A stretch of 13,174 nucleotides of DNA from Candidatus Scybalomonas excrementavium (GTDB lineage: Bacteria > Bacillota > Clostridia > Lachnospirales > Lachnospiraceae), in assembly GCA_017694765.1 (NCBI GenBank), contig JADIML010000102.1:1-13174 (forward strand), written 5' to 3'. This document shows positions 1 to 7,326 of this stretch, piece by piece. A model generated the notes under the pieces. That model saw only the letters and a list, made by a program, of their open reading frames with translations. It was not told the origin of the DNA and made no database searches. Made by a program: the position numbers and the translations under genes. Every line of letters starts with the position of its first letter. Within the stretch, counting starts at the first letter, position 1.

Positions 1-217
1 ATTTAAATGCAAGTATCAATCTTTCAAGATATAAATTAGCATAATATCACTAACAAGATAATGCTAATATGTAGGATGCGTTGTATCCGAATTTACGCCC
101 TCGGAGAGTTATATCAAACGAAAGTAGATTACTATTTATAGTTTTCAAAATCGGACTCGTAGAACAGGGAATTAAACAAAATTTATAGATATTTATAGAT
201 TTTTGGCAACGGATAAA
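1..217 (+). other. Leader or upstream-gene tail before the ABC transporter; no complete gene
   Basis: All three forward frames hit stops early: TAA at 4-6, 32-34 and 42-44. The first tens of bases can therefore only be the last codons of an upstream gene. The frame ending at 42-44 is the longest, but nothing in it is recognisable. The remainder holds an 8-bp perfect inverted repeat (35-42 with 61-68), a small hairpin (GGATGC 74-79 with GTATCC 83-88, one G-U pair), and TCCGA at 86-90, which can pair with TCGGA at 101-105 or at 151-155. The octamer ATTTATAG occurs three times (134, 181, 191), the last two in a tandem 10-bp repeat. I see no convincing -35/-10 pair and match no known riboswitch class. 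Confidence 0.5.
35..68. repeat. Perfect 8-bp inverted repeat, 18-nt loop
   Basis: ATTAGCAT (35-42) is the exact reverse complement of ATGCTAAT (61-68). No T-run follows, so it is not a standard intrinsic terminator. It could be an operator-like dyad or part of a structured leader of the ABC transporter transcript. Confidence 0.4.
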
Positions 218-2827
218 ATGTTACAGTTAAAAAATATAATAAAAACATATGTGACAGGTGGAATCACACAACAAGCGCTAAAAGGAATTAGTCTTAATTT
301 TCGAGAAAATGAGTTTGTATCGATTCTAGGGCAAAGTGGTTCTGGAAAGACGACATTGTTAAATATAATAGGTGGGCTTGATCAATATACAGATGGAGAT
401 TTGATTATTAATGGAATTTCTACGAAACAATATAAATCTTCTGACTGGGATGTCTATCGCAATCAATCAATTGGTTTCATTTTTCAAAGCTATAATTTAA
501 TTTCACATCAAACGGTGTTAGCCAATGTAGAGTTAGCTCTTACATTAGCTGGAATTTCAAAAAAAGAGCGAAGACAAAGAGCAATTGAAGTATTAGAAAA
601 GGTTGGACTAAAAGACCATTTACACAAAAAACCAAATCAGATGTCTGGAGGACAAATGCAAAGAGTTGCCATCGCAAGAGCGTTGATTAATAATCCAGAT
701 ATTTTACTTGCCGATGAGCCAACAGGAGCTTTAGACTCAGAAACAAGTATTCAAGTTATGGAATTATTAAAAGAGATTGCCAAAGACAAGTTAGTCATTA
801 TGGTAACCCATAACCCAGAATTAGCACAGGAGTACTCAACAAGAATTATTCGTTTGAAGGATGGGGTGATTCAAGGAGATACGAATCCATATGCAGAAAA
901 TGAAATGATAGTGAATAATAAGGAAGTGACTGTGAAAAAGTCGAAGAAAAATAGAGTTTCTATGTCTTTTTTTACAGCCCTTGCTTTAAGTTTCAATAAC
1001 TTAAAAACAAAAAAAGGAAGAACGATTTTAACTTCCTTTGCAGGTAGTATAGGTATTATTGGGATTGCTTTAATTCTTGCTTTATCGAGTGGAATGCAGG
1101 CGTATATTGCCAATGTGGAAGAGGATACCTTATCATCTTATCCAATAACAATTCAAAACCAAGGAATTGATTTATTAAAAATGCAAAGTAGTACGAGAGA
1201 AGGGATGGAACGTTCGAAAGAAGAACATAAATTAGATAAAGTATATCAAGGGGGATATGCAGCAGATACGCTACAAATGCAAAATATTAAGTTAAAGGAC
1301 AATGATTTAAAGACATTTAAGGAATATATAGAAAGTAAAAATGGAAAGAAAATCCGAGAAAATACAAATGCTATTCAGTATGGATATCCTTTAAATTTAC
1401 AGATTTATAAATCAGATACAACAAAGGAAATTGTACAAGTGAATCCAAGTTCCGTTCTTGAAGAAGAGGAAAATTATGGACAAATGGCAGATTCTATGAA
1501 AGCAATGGGCGTAACGACAAGTGAAGTGTGGACAGAGATGATTGATAATCAAAAGTTATTAACTTCTCAGTATGATCTTTTAGCAGGGGAATGGCCAAAC
1601 CATTATGATGAAGTTGTATTAGTGTTAGATGAGAACAATGAAATTAGTGATATGACGTTATATGCGCTTGGATTAAAAGATAGTAAAGAAATTGAAAGGA
1701 TGAGAAAGAAGTTAGAAAACGGGAAAGATTTAAGTCAAACTGATTATTCCAAAGAAAGTTATAGTTACGATGATATTTTAAAGACAACATTTAAACTTGT
1801 ATTAAATACAGATTACTATCAAAAGAAGAATGGGATATGGATGGATAAAAAGACAGAGAAATCCTATATGAAGAAGTTAATTAACAATGGAATTACGATT
1901 CGCATTTCAGGAATTATTCGGCCATCGAAAGATGCAGCAGCTTCCTCCATTCAAGGAACAATAGGTTATACAAATGCACTTACGAAATATGTTATGAAAC
2001 AAATTCATGCAAGTAAGATTGTGAAAGAGCAGAAGAAAAATCCAAATATGAATGTTTTCACAGGGGAAGAATTTGTGGATGCGAAAGATATTTCTGAACA
2101 GGAATTGTTGGAGCAACTAGACCCTAATAAGAAAGCGATGATTTTATCACTACCAGAAGCAGAAAGAAATGTATATTTAACTTCTTATAAGGAGTCGTTA
2201 AATACAACTTATGAAGATAATTTGGAGTTGCTAGGCTCTATTCGAACACAAGAGCCGTCTTCCATCAGTCTTTATTTAAAGGATTTTGATGCAAGAGAGG
2301 CTGTCATTGAAGCCATTCAAGAATACAATGATCAGCAAGTGAAAGCAGGAAAAGAAAGTAATGTCATAGAGTATACCGATATGGTAGGAATTATGACAGC
2401 TTCCATTACATCTATTATTAATATGATTACTTATTTATTAATTGGATTTGTATCGATTTCTCTTGTTGTTTCTTCGATTATGATTGGAATTATTACGTAT
2501 ATTTCTGTATTAGAACGAACAAAGGAAATTGGAATTTTAAGAAGTATAGGGGCGTCAAAAAAGGATGTCTCTCGTGTGTTTAATGCAGAAACTATGATTG
2601 TTGGATTTTCAGCTGGAGCCATAGGAATCCTTGTAACGATATTGCTTACGATACCGATTAATCATATCATTGAGACACTATCTGGAGTAGCTAACATTGC
2701 TGTTTTACCAGTAGGAGGAGCCATTACATTAATTATTATTAGTATTGTATTAACAATGATTGCAGGATTCATTCCAGCGAAAATGGCAGCCAAAAAAGAT
2801 CCAGTTATTGCACTGCGTTCTGAATAA
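218..2827 (+). CDS. ABC transporter, fused ATP-binding and MacB/FtsX-type permease protein
   Basis: A single polypeptide of 869 aa (from ATG 218) joins an N-terminal ABC ATPase (about residues 1-230) to a permease. The ATPase has Walker A GQSGSGKT (38-45), the Q-loop FQ near 89-90, signature SGGQ (143-146), Walker B ILLADEP with E167, and the H-loop histidine near 198. The permease has one membrane segment at about 269-292, a soluble domain of about 430 residues (about 297-725), then three C-terminal membrane segments (about 738-760, 790-813, 831-853) with an FtsX-like ERTKEIGILRSIGAS loop. This is the four-helix MacB topology, whose proteins act as mechanotransducers exporting peptides, antibiotics or lipoproteins rather than as conventional importers. 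The substrate cannot be read from the sequence. ATG 218 was preferred because MLQLKNIIKTY is the usual start of this ATPase family; an in-frame TTG at 203 would add five residues. Neither start has a good Shine-Dalgarno sequence. The gene stands alone, with a separate promoter for the rib region after it. Confidence 0.9.
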   Translation: MLQLKNIIKTYVTGGITQQALKGISLNFRENEFVSILGQSGSGKTTLLNIIGGLDQYTDGDLIINGISTKQYKSSDWDVYRNQSIGFIFQSYNLISHQTVLANVELALTLAGISKKERRQRAIEVLEKVGLKDHLHKKPNQMSGGQMQRVAIARALINNPDILLADEPTGALDSETSIQVMELLKEIAKDKLVIMVTHNPELAQEYSTRIIRLKDGVIQGDTNPYAENEMIVNNKEVTVKKSKKNRVSMSFFTALALSFNNLKTKKGRTILTSFAGSIGIIGIALILALSSGMQAYIANVEEDTLSSYPITIQNQGIDLLKMQSSTREGMERSKEEHKLDKVYQGGYAADTLQMQNIKLKDNDLKTFKEYIESKNGKKIRENTNAIQYGYPLNLQIYKSDTTKEIVQVNPSSVLEEEENYGQMADSMKAMGVTTSEVWTEMIDNQKLLTSQYDLLAGEWPNHYDEVVLVLDENNEISDMTLYALGLKDSKEIERMRKKLENGKDLSQTDYSKESYSYDDILKTTFKLVLNTDYYQKKNGIWMDKKTEKSYMKKLINNGITIRISGIIRPSKDAAASSIQGTIGYTNALTKYVMKQIHASKIVKEQKKNPNMNVFTGEEFVDAKDISEQELLEQLDPNKKAMILSLPEAERNVYLTSYKESLNTTYEDNLELLGSIRTQEPSSISLYLKDFDAREAVIEAIQEYNDQQVKAGKESNVIEYTDMVGIMTASITSIINMITYLLIGFVSISLVVSSIMIGIITYISVLERTKEIGILRSIGASKKDVSRVFNAETMIVGFSAGAIGILVTILLTIPINHIIETLSGVANIAVLPVGGAITLIIISIVLTMIAGFIPAKMAAKKDPVIALRSE

Positions 2828-2898
2828 ACTTATCTATGAGTGGCATTGGAATAAAAATATAAAAAGTATAAATATAAGATATAAATTTTAGAAAAGTA

Positions 2899-2927
2899 TT
2901 GACAATCATAACATAGAGTGGTATTGT
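2899..2927 (+). promoter_or_regulatory. Sigma-A promoter of the FMN riboswitch/rib transcript
   Basis: A perfect -35 TTGACA (2899-2904) is followed after 17 bp by TATTGT (2922-2927), itself preceded by TG one base upstream (2919-2920), giving an extended -10. Transcription would start near 2934, about 27 nt before the riboswitch. A TATAAT at 2931-2936 lies too far from the -35 (26 bp). Confidence 0.6.
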
Positions 2928-2960
2928 AAATATAATTCATATATATAAAATTAAATAATA

Positions 2961-3070
2961 GTCTTCAGGGCAGGGTGTAATTCCCGATCGGCGGTAAAGT
3001 CCGCGAGTGCTAATGCACATGATTTGGTGAGATTCCAAAACCGACAGTGATAGTCTGGATGAAAGAAGAT
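2961..3070 (+). promoter_or_regulatory. FMN riboswitch (RFN element)
   Basis: This RNA aptamer binds flavin mononucleotide and represses riboflavin genes in cis. The conserved blocks of the family appear in order: AGGGCAGGGTG and ATTCCCGA near the 5' side, GGCGGTAAAGTCCGCGAG, then GATTTGGTGAGATTCC, CCGACAGTGATAGTC, and GGATGAAAGAAGAT closing it. The basal stem P1 pairs GTCTTC (2961-2966) with GAAGAT (3065-3070, one G-U). A short variable hairpin lies near 3008-3018. The position upstream of ribD, with a terminator 64 nt after the aptamer, is typical of Firmicutes and suggests control by transcription termination: FMN bound, terminator forms. Confidence 0.97.
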
Positions 3071-3133
3071 AAAACTTTGTATAGAAAAATGTTGAAAACT
3101 TTTGTTTTCGTATAGGTTGCCGTACATAGAATC

Positions 3134-3170
3134 AAAAGCTCTGAAATGTTTTACGTTTCAGAGCTTTTTT
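3134..3170 (+). terminator. Intrinsic terminator T1, likely riboswitch expression platform
   Basis: AAAAGCTCTGAAA (3134-3146) pairs perfectly with TTTCAGAGCTTTT (3156-3168). Three more pairs are possible toward the loop, and a T-run reaches 3170. A candidate antiterminator is CTTTTG at 3099-3104 pairing with CAAAAG at 3133-3138, which would break the base of the terminator stem. That alternative pairing is only 6 bp and competes with a local hairpin, GAAAAC 3094-3099 with GTTTTC 3104-3109. Confidence 0.88.
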
Positions 3171-3350
3171 GTGTGATAGGAAGGAAATTCCTCGTAAAGT
3201 GAGTGATTCTATCGTATAAAAAAGCGCTATGCGCAAAGAATGTGTAGCTTGTAGAAAAGAGAACCTTCACAAAGAATCAGTTTGTGTAAGCATATAGAAG
3301 ATAAACATATAAAAATCAAAAATGTGAGTCATACAAAGTGAGAGATATAG
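3171..3350 (+). other. Unexplained structured leader segment between two terminators
   Basis: About 180 nt without a recognisable gene. Visible pairings are GATAGGA (3175-3181) with TTCTATC (3209-3215), enclosing the near-palindrome AGGAAATTCCT; GCGC-TAT-GCGC (3224-3234); and CACAAA (3268-3273) with TTTGTG (3281-3286), which can extend by CTT/AAG across a bulge. A 22-codon ATG frame (3229-3297) has no Shine-Dalgarno sequence. I see no match to T-box or other riboswitch consensus elements. Confidence 0.4.
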
Positions 3351-3386
3351 AAAAGAGCCCTGAAAAATTTTTTCAGGGTTCTTTTT
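3351..3386 (+). terminator. Intrinsic terminator T2 upstream of ribD
   Basis: AAAAGAGCCCTGAAAA pairs with TTTTCAGGGTTCTTTT (one G-U), a stem of about 16 bp with a tiny loop, flanked by an A-run and a T-run. It sits about 110 nt before the ribD start, so transcripts starting at the riboswitch promoter must pass both T1 and T2 to reach the operon. Its core (CTGAAA ... TTTCAG) matches that of T1. The A-run and T-run flanks could allow it to act on either strand. Confidence 0.85.
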
Positions 3387-3411
3387 GATTTATAGGAAAT
3401 TCTTAATAAAC

Positions 3412-3420
3412 TGCTATATA
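3412..3420 (+). promoter_or_regulatory. Possible extended -10 promoter for ribD
   Basis: TGCTATATA (TG-n-TATATA) lies just after T2 and about 75 nt before the ribD start codon. No good -35 is at the right spacing. If real, it would give rib transcription that bypasses both terminators. AT-rich DNA produces such matches by chance. Confidence 0.25.
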
Positions 3421-3494
3421 GGATATATACCGACATGTAAAAAATACAAGTCCATTATGAATGGAGATGTTTAGATAAATCAAGGAGGTTGATT

Positions 3495-4604
3495 ATGAAA
3501 GAGGAGTGTTACTATATGGAGATTGCCATTCATTTAGCAAAAAAGGGAATAGGATGGGTGAACCCTAATCCATTAGTTGGAGCAGTGATTGTGAAAGAAA
3601 ATAAAATAATTGGACAGGGATATCATACAAAATTTGGTGAACTTCATGCAGAAAGGGAAGCGCTAAAACAGTGTAGAGAAGATCCAAAGGGAGCTACTAT
3701 GTATGTTACATTAGAGCCTTGCTCCCATTATGGAAAAACCGAACCTTGTACGAATGCAATTATAGAAAGTGGCATTAAAAAGGTTGTAATTGGAACGCTC
3801 GATCCGAATCCGAAAGTTGCAGGAAAAGGAATTTCTATTTTGAAAGCTCATGGAATCGAGATTGTCACAGGAGTTTGTAAAGAGCAGTGTTTGGAATTAA
3901 ATACTATATTTTTTCATTATATACAAAGTAAACTGCCATATGTGGTTATGAAATATGCTATGACAATGGATGGAAAAATTGCGACTTATATAGGGGAGTC
4001 TAAGTGGATTACAGGCGAAGAAGCAAGGTCAAGGGTACAAGAGGATCGGAATCGCTATATGGGAATTATGGTTGGAATCGGAACTGTATTGCAAGATGAT
4101 CCGATGCTTACTTGTCGAATTCCAAATGGAAAAAATCCAGTTCGTATTATTTGTGATACGTCATTAAAAATTCCAATGGAGAGTCGGATTGTTCGTACAG
4201 CAAAAGAAGTTCCAACATGGATTGCTACCTGTTCAAATGATGTCGAAAAAAGAAAGCGTTTAGAAAGCCTTGGATGTGAAGTGCTTTCTTTCAAAGAAGG
4301 AAAAAATGGAAAAGTGCCATTAAGAAAACTGATGGAAGTATTAGGAGAAAGAGAGATCGATAGCATTTTATTAGAGGGAGGTGGGACGCTAAACTGGAAT
4401 GCATTAGAAGAGGGAATCGTCCATAAAGTGGATACTTATATAGCGCCTAAAATTTTTGGTGGAGTTAAAAGTAAAACTCCAGTGGAAGGAAAGGGAATTG
4501 CGATGCCCAAGGAAGGAATTCATTTAAAACAAAAGAAGATAACCGTTATTGGAAAGGATATTTTAATAGAAAGTGAGGTGGAGCGATGTTTACAGGACTT
4601 GTAG
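3495..4604 (+). CDS. ribD: Bifunctional riboflavin deaminase/reductase RibD
   Basis: RibD (369 aa) carries out the second and third steps of riboflavin synthesis. It deaminates 2,5-diamino-6-ribosylamino-4(3H)-pyrimidinone 5'-phosphate, then reduces the ribosyl side chain with NADPH. The N-terminal deaminase domain (about 1-145) has the zinc/catalytic motifs HAE (51-53) and PCSH...PC with C76 and C85. The C-terminal DHFR-like reductase domain (about 146-369) has MKYAMTMDGKIAT, the GIGTVLQDDPMLTCR loop and LLEGGGTLN near the end. Length is normal for the family. ATG 3495 is chosen because AAGGAGG at 3482-3488 lies 6 nt upstream; an in-frame TTG at 3489 directly abuts that site and is unlikely. 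The 3' end overlaps ribE by 19 nt, implying translational coupling. It is the first gene of the FMN-riboswitch operon. Confidence 0.97.
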   Translation: MKEECYYMEIAIHLAKKGIGWVNPNPLVGAVIVKENKIIGQGYHTKFGELHAEREALKQCREDPKGATMYVTLEPCSHYGKTEPCTNAIIESGIKKVVIGTLDPNPKVAGKGISILKAHGIEIVTGVCKEQCLELNTIFFHYIQSKLPYVVMKYAMTMDGKIATYIGESKWITGEEARSRVQEDRNRYMGIMVGIGTVLQDDPMLTCRIPNGKNPVRIICDTSLKIPMESRIVRTAKEVPTWIATCSNDVEKRKRLESLGCEVLSFKEGKNGKVPLRKLMEVLGEREIDSILLEGGGTLNWNALEEGIVHKVDTYIAPKIFGGVKSKTPVEGKGIAMPKEGIHLKQKKITVIGKDILIESEVERCLQDL

Positions 4605-5242
4605 AGGAAACAGGAAAATTTTTAGGCATAAAACGAGGGCATCATGGGGCAGTGATTACAATTGAGGCAAGCAAGATTTTAGAAGGACTTAAGTTAGGAG
4701 ATAGTATTGCAGTGAATGGAACTTGTCTTACCATTGTAGATTTTACGAAGCGAACGATTTCAGCAGACATTATGCCAGAAACATGGGAGAGATGTTCCAT
4801 GAGCCAGTTAAAAATAGGAGAGCGAGTGAATTTAGAGCGTGCCATGGCAGCAAATGGAAGGTTTGGTGGACATATCGTTTCTGGACATATTGACGGGGTT
4901 GGAATCATTAAGCGAATCCAAAAAGAAGATAACGCTGTTTGGTACACCATAGAAGCAAAGGAAAAAATTTTACATTATATTGTTGAAAAGGGTTCGATTG
5001 CCATTGATGGAATTAGTTTAACAGTTGCTAAAGTAGAGGAAAAAACTTTTTTCGTATCTGTTATTCCACATACGATTTCCAATACAAATTTATGGCAGCG
5101 CCAAGTTGGGGACATCGTCAATTTAGAAAATGATTGTATTGGGAAATATGTAGAAAAGTTTTTATTACATTCAAAACAGTGGAAGGGGGATGAGAAGAAA
5201 AAAACGATTACAGCAACATTTTTGAAAGAACATGGATTTTAG
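4586..5242 (+). CDS. ribE: Riboflavin synthase, alpha subunit
   Basis: The enzyme dismutates two 6,7-dimethyl-8-ribityllumazine molecules to riboflavin plus the pyrimidinedione that is recycled to lumazine synthase. At 218 aa it has the normal length, with two repeated lumazine-binding barrels. The first begins with the family hallmark MFTGLVEETG and holds VNGTCLTIVDF. The second starts near GGHIVSGHIDGVG and holds the parallel IDGISLTVAKVEE. The start lies inside the end of ribD, with GAGGTGGAG (4575-4583) as ribosome binding site. The C-terminal tail is lysine-rich. The gene is called ribE or ribB/ribC in different naming schemes; ribE is used here for the alpha subunit. Confidence 0.96.
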   Translation: MFTGLVEETGKFLGIKRGHHGAVITIEASKILEGLKLGDSIAVNGTCLTIVDFTKRTISADIMPETWERCSMSQLKIGERVNLERAMAANGRFGGHIVSGHIDGVGIIKRIQKEDNAVWYTIEAKEKILHYIVEKGSIAIDGISLTVAKVEEKTFFVSVIPHTISNTNLWQRQVGDIVNLENDCIGKYVEKFLLHSKQWKGDEKKKTITATFLKEHGF

Positions 5243-5388
5243 GTATTTCATAAACTCCTCGTGTATAGCAAAGAGTGTATTGCTAGAAGTGACTTAAAGT
5301 CGTGAAGGGTGTACAATGAGCACTTTGTATTAATAAATCAATGTGATGAAAAGTAGAAAGAAGTAGAAGAGAAAGGAAGGAAAGACTC
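5243..5388 (+). other. Intra-operon spacer with small hairpins
   Basis: This 146-nt gap is longer than the other rib gaps. It contains TAGCAA (5266-5271) paired with TTGCTA (5280-5285), and the small palindrome GACTTAAAGTC (5291-5301). No T-run terminator or clear promoter is seen, so read-through from ribE to ribBA is expected. TCCTCGT (5256-5262) and GCAAAGAGTGT (5268-5278) resemble parts of the pre-ribD leader. Confidence 0.4.
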
Positions 5389-6588
5389 ATGGTTGAATTT
5401 CATACAGTTGAAGAAGCATTAGAAGATCTTAGACAGGGAAAAATCATTGTGGTAACAGATGATGAAGATCGAGAAAATGAAGGGGATTTTATTTGTGCAG
5501 CTGAATTTGCCACAACAGAAAATATAAATTTTATGGCAGTACATGGAAAAGGTTTAATTTGTATGCCAATGAGTGAAGAGTTAGGAAAGAAGTTGGATTT
5601 TCCACCGATGGTATCCAATAATACGGATAATCATGAAACTGCTTTCACCGTCTCAGTGGATCATATTGATACAACGACAGGGATTTCAGCAGTAGAAAGA
5701 GGAATGACTGCTCGAAAATGTGTGGAAGAAGGAGTTAAACCAGAAGATTTTAGAAGACCAGGGCATATGTTTCCGCTTATTGCAAAAAAGAATGGTGTAT
5801 TAGAAAGAAATGGACATACGGAAGCAACTGTCGATTTGATGCGATTGGCCGGTTTAAAGGAATGCGGACTGTGTTGTGAAATTATGAGAGAGGATGGAGA
5901 GATGATGAGAACATCAGAATTAATCCAACTAGCTAAGAGGTGGAACTTAAAGATCATAACGATTGCTGCATTGCAAGAGTATAGAAAGCAAAAAGAAACG
6001 TTTGTTGAGCGTTCCACAACAATTCATTTGCCGACAAAATATGGCATGTTTAAGGCGTATGGTTATGTAAACAAGGTGAATGGAGAACATCATATCGCCT
6101 TAGTAAAGGGAGAACTGGGAGACGGAATGGATGTATTATGTCGTGTTCATTCTGAGTGCTTAACAGGAGATGTTTTTGGGTCGTCGCGTTGTGATTGTGG
6201 AGAACAGTTAGAAACCGCTTTAAAAAAAATAGAAAAAGAGGGGCGAGGAATCTTATTATATATGCGCCAAGAAGGGAGAGGAATTGGGCTTATTAATAAG
6301 TTAAAAGCCTACGAATTGCAAGAACAAGGCATGGATACGTTAGAGGCAAATTTGGCTCTTGGATTTAAAGGGGATTTAAGGGAATATAATATAGCGACCC
6401 AAATATTGAAAGATTTGGGGGTGAAAGAAATACGATTGTTGACCAATAATCCAGATAAAATTCGACAGATAAAAAAATATGGAATTGCTGTCACAGAGCG
6501 GATTCCGATTCAAATGCAGCCAAACCGATATGATAAAGTTTATTTGAAAACAAAACAAACAAAAATGGGACATTTATTAGTAGATTGA
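5389..6588 (+). CDS. ribBA: Bifunctional DHBP synthase / GTP cyclohydrolase II RibBA
   Basis: This fused enzyme (399 aa) supplies both precursors of the pathway. The N-terminal domain (about 1-200) makes 3,4-dihydroxy-2-butanone 4-phosphate from ribulose 5-phosphate. The C-terminal domain (about 205-399) opens GTP to the diaminopyrimidine used by RibD. Seen motifs are the acidic metal-binding DDEDRENEGD (24-33), RPGHMFPL (123-130) and HTEA (143-146) in the RibB half. In the RibA half are the zinc ligands C257, C268 and C270 in SECLTGDVFGSSRCDCG, RQEGRGIG (293-300), and LLTNNPDKI near 350. All key residues appear intact, so both activities are expected. The start ATG follows AAAGGAAGG (5372-5380). 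It is separated from ribE by 146 nt and from ribH by 57 nt. Confidence 0.97.
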   Translation: MVEFHTVEEALEDLRQGKIIVVTDDEDRENEGDFICAAEFATTENINFMAVHGKGLICMPMSEELGKKLDFPPMVSNNTDNHETAFTVSVDHIDTTTGISAVERGMTARKCVEEGVKPEDFRRPGHMFPLIAKKNGVLERNGHTEATVDLMRLAGLKECGLCCEIMREDGEMMRTSELIQLAKRWNLKIITIAALQEYRKQKETFVERSTTIHLPTKYGMFKAYGYVNKVNGEHHIALVKGELGDGMDVLCRVHSECLTGDVFGSSRCDCGEQLETALKKIEKEGRGILLYMRQEGRGIGLINKLKAYELQEQGMDTLEANLALGFKGDLREYNIATQILKDLGVKEIRLLTNNPDKIRQIKKYGIAVTERIPIQMQPNRYDKVYLKTKQTKMGHLLVD

Positions 6589-6645
6589 TTGTTTGATGAC
6601 AATTAATTGATAGATTGATAGAAAGAAAAATTAGGAGGAATCATT

Positions 6646-7122
6646 ATGCGCATTTTAGAAGGAAAACTTGTATCAAAGGGGATAAGAGTAGGAATTGTGG
6701 CTGGTAGGTTTAATGAATTTATTACTTCAAAATTAGTAGCTGGAGCATTGGATGGTTTAAAGAGACATGATGTGGAAGAAAAAGATATTGATTTAGCATG
6801 GGTGCCAGGAGCATTCGAAATACCATTGATCGCTGGAAAGATGGCGAAAAGTAAACAATATGATGCAATCATTTGTCTTGGAGCTGTTATACGTGGGAGC
6901 ACAACACATTATGACTATGTATGTAATGAAGTTTCCAAAGGAATTGCACATATATCGTTAGAAAGTGAAATTCCAGTTATGTTCGGTGTTCTTACAACAG
7001 AAAATATCGAGCAAGCCATTGAAAGAGCCGGAGCAAAAGTGGGAAATAAAGGATATGAATGTGCGGTTGGTGCAATTGAAATGGTTAATTTAATAAAAGA
7101 AATAGAACAGCCAATTTCATAA
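6646..7122 (+). CDS. ribH: 6,7-dimethyl-8-ribityllumazine synthase (riboflavin synthase beta)
   Basis: RibH condenses the RibD-derived ribitylaminopyrimidine with DHBP to give the lumazine substrate of RibE, often as an icosahedral or pentameric assembly. At 158 aa it has the usual length. Motifs seen are GIVAGRFNEFIT near the N-terminus, WVPGAFEIPL (substrate loop), and GAVIRGSTTHYDYV carrying the catalytic histidine region, followed by PVMFGVLTTENIEQAIERAG and NKGYECAVGAIEM. The ATG has a strong AGGAGGA site (6632-6638). It is the last gene of the rib operon, and a terminator lies about 200 nt downstream. Confidence 0.97.
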   Translation: MRILEGKLVSKGIRVGIVAGRFNEFITSKLVAGALDGLKRHDVEEKDIDLAWVPGAFEIPLIAGKMAKSKQYDAIICLGAVIRGSTTHYDYVCNEVSKGIAHISLESEIPVMFGVLTTENIEQAIERAGAKVGNKGYECAVGAIEMVNLIKEIEQPIS

Positions 7123-7326
7123 CAGACTGTTTTATAAATTTAAAAATGAAGCTAAACGAGAAAATATATCAATAATATGGAAATATTAACCATACTAAGA
7201 AGTATAAGAAAAAAGAAAGATAAAAAATGAATACAGATGGTAATAGAAGGGGTTAGAAAAGAGAGATATTTAGAACTGATATAAGAAATTATAAAAAAAT
7301 TAACAATTAAACGAATACAAAGAAGT
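7123..7326 (+). other. A-rich 3' spacer after ribH; no gene seen
   Basis: This is the first part of the 374-nt gap between ribH and the molybdoenzyme gene. It is very A-rich, with stops in all forward frames and no start codon backed by a good ribosome binding site. Only short inverted repeats (for example TACT-AAGA-AGTA near 7194-7205) are visible. The rest of the gap holds the terminator and promoter listed separately. Confidence 0.5.

Noticed and set aside
203..217. TTG at 203 as the ABC transporter start
   Set aside because: It has no Shine-Dalgarno sequence and adds five residues before the family's usual N-terminus; ATG 218 fits better, though its site is weak too.
2838..2926. Near-direct repeat GAGTGG(C/T)ATTG at 2838-2848 and 2916-2926
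   Set aside because: Only two copies of 11 nt with one mismatch, in low-complexity AT-rich spacer; the second overlaps the -10 region, so similarity may be chance.
3489..3494. TTG at 3489 as the ribD start
   Set aside because: It directly abuts the AAGGAGG ribosome binding site; ATG 3495 has proper spacing.
5661..6017. A long open frame on the minus strand inside ribBA, and similar minus-strand frames inside other genes
   Set aside because: They lie wholly opposite well-identified conserved genes, have no recognisable motifs, and are expected by chance opposite such coding sequence.
7104..7135. ACAG/CTGT pairing at the end of ribH as a terminator
   Set aside because: The stem is only 4-5 bp and the T-run is weak; the hairpin at 7327-7377 is much better.
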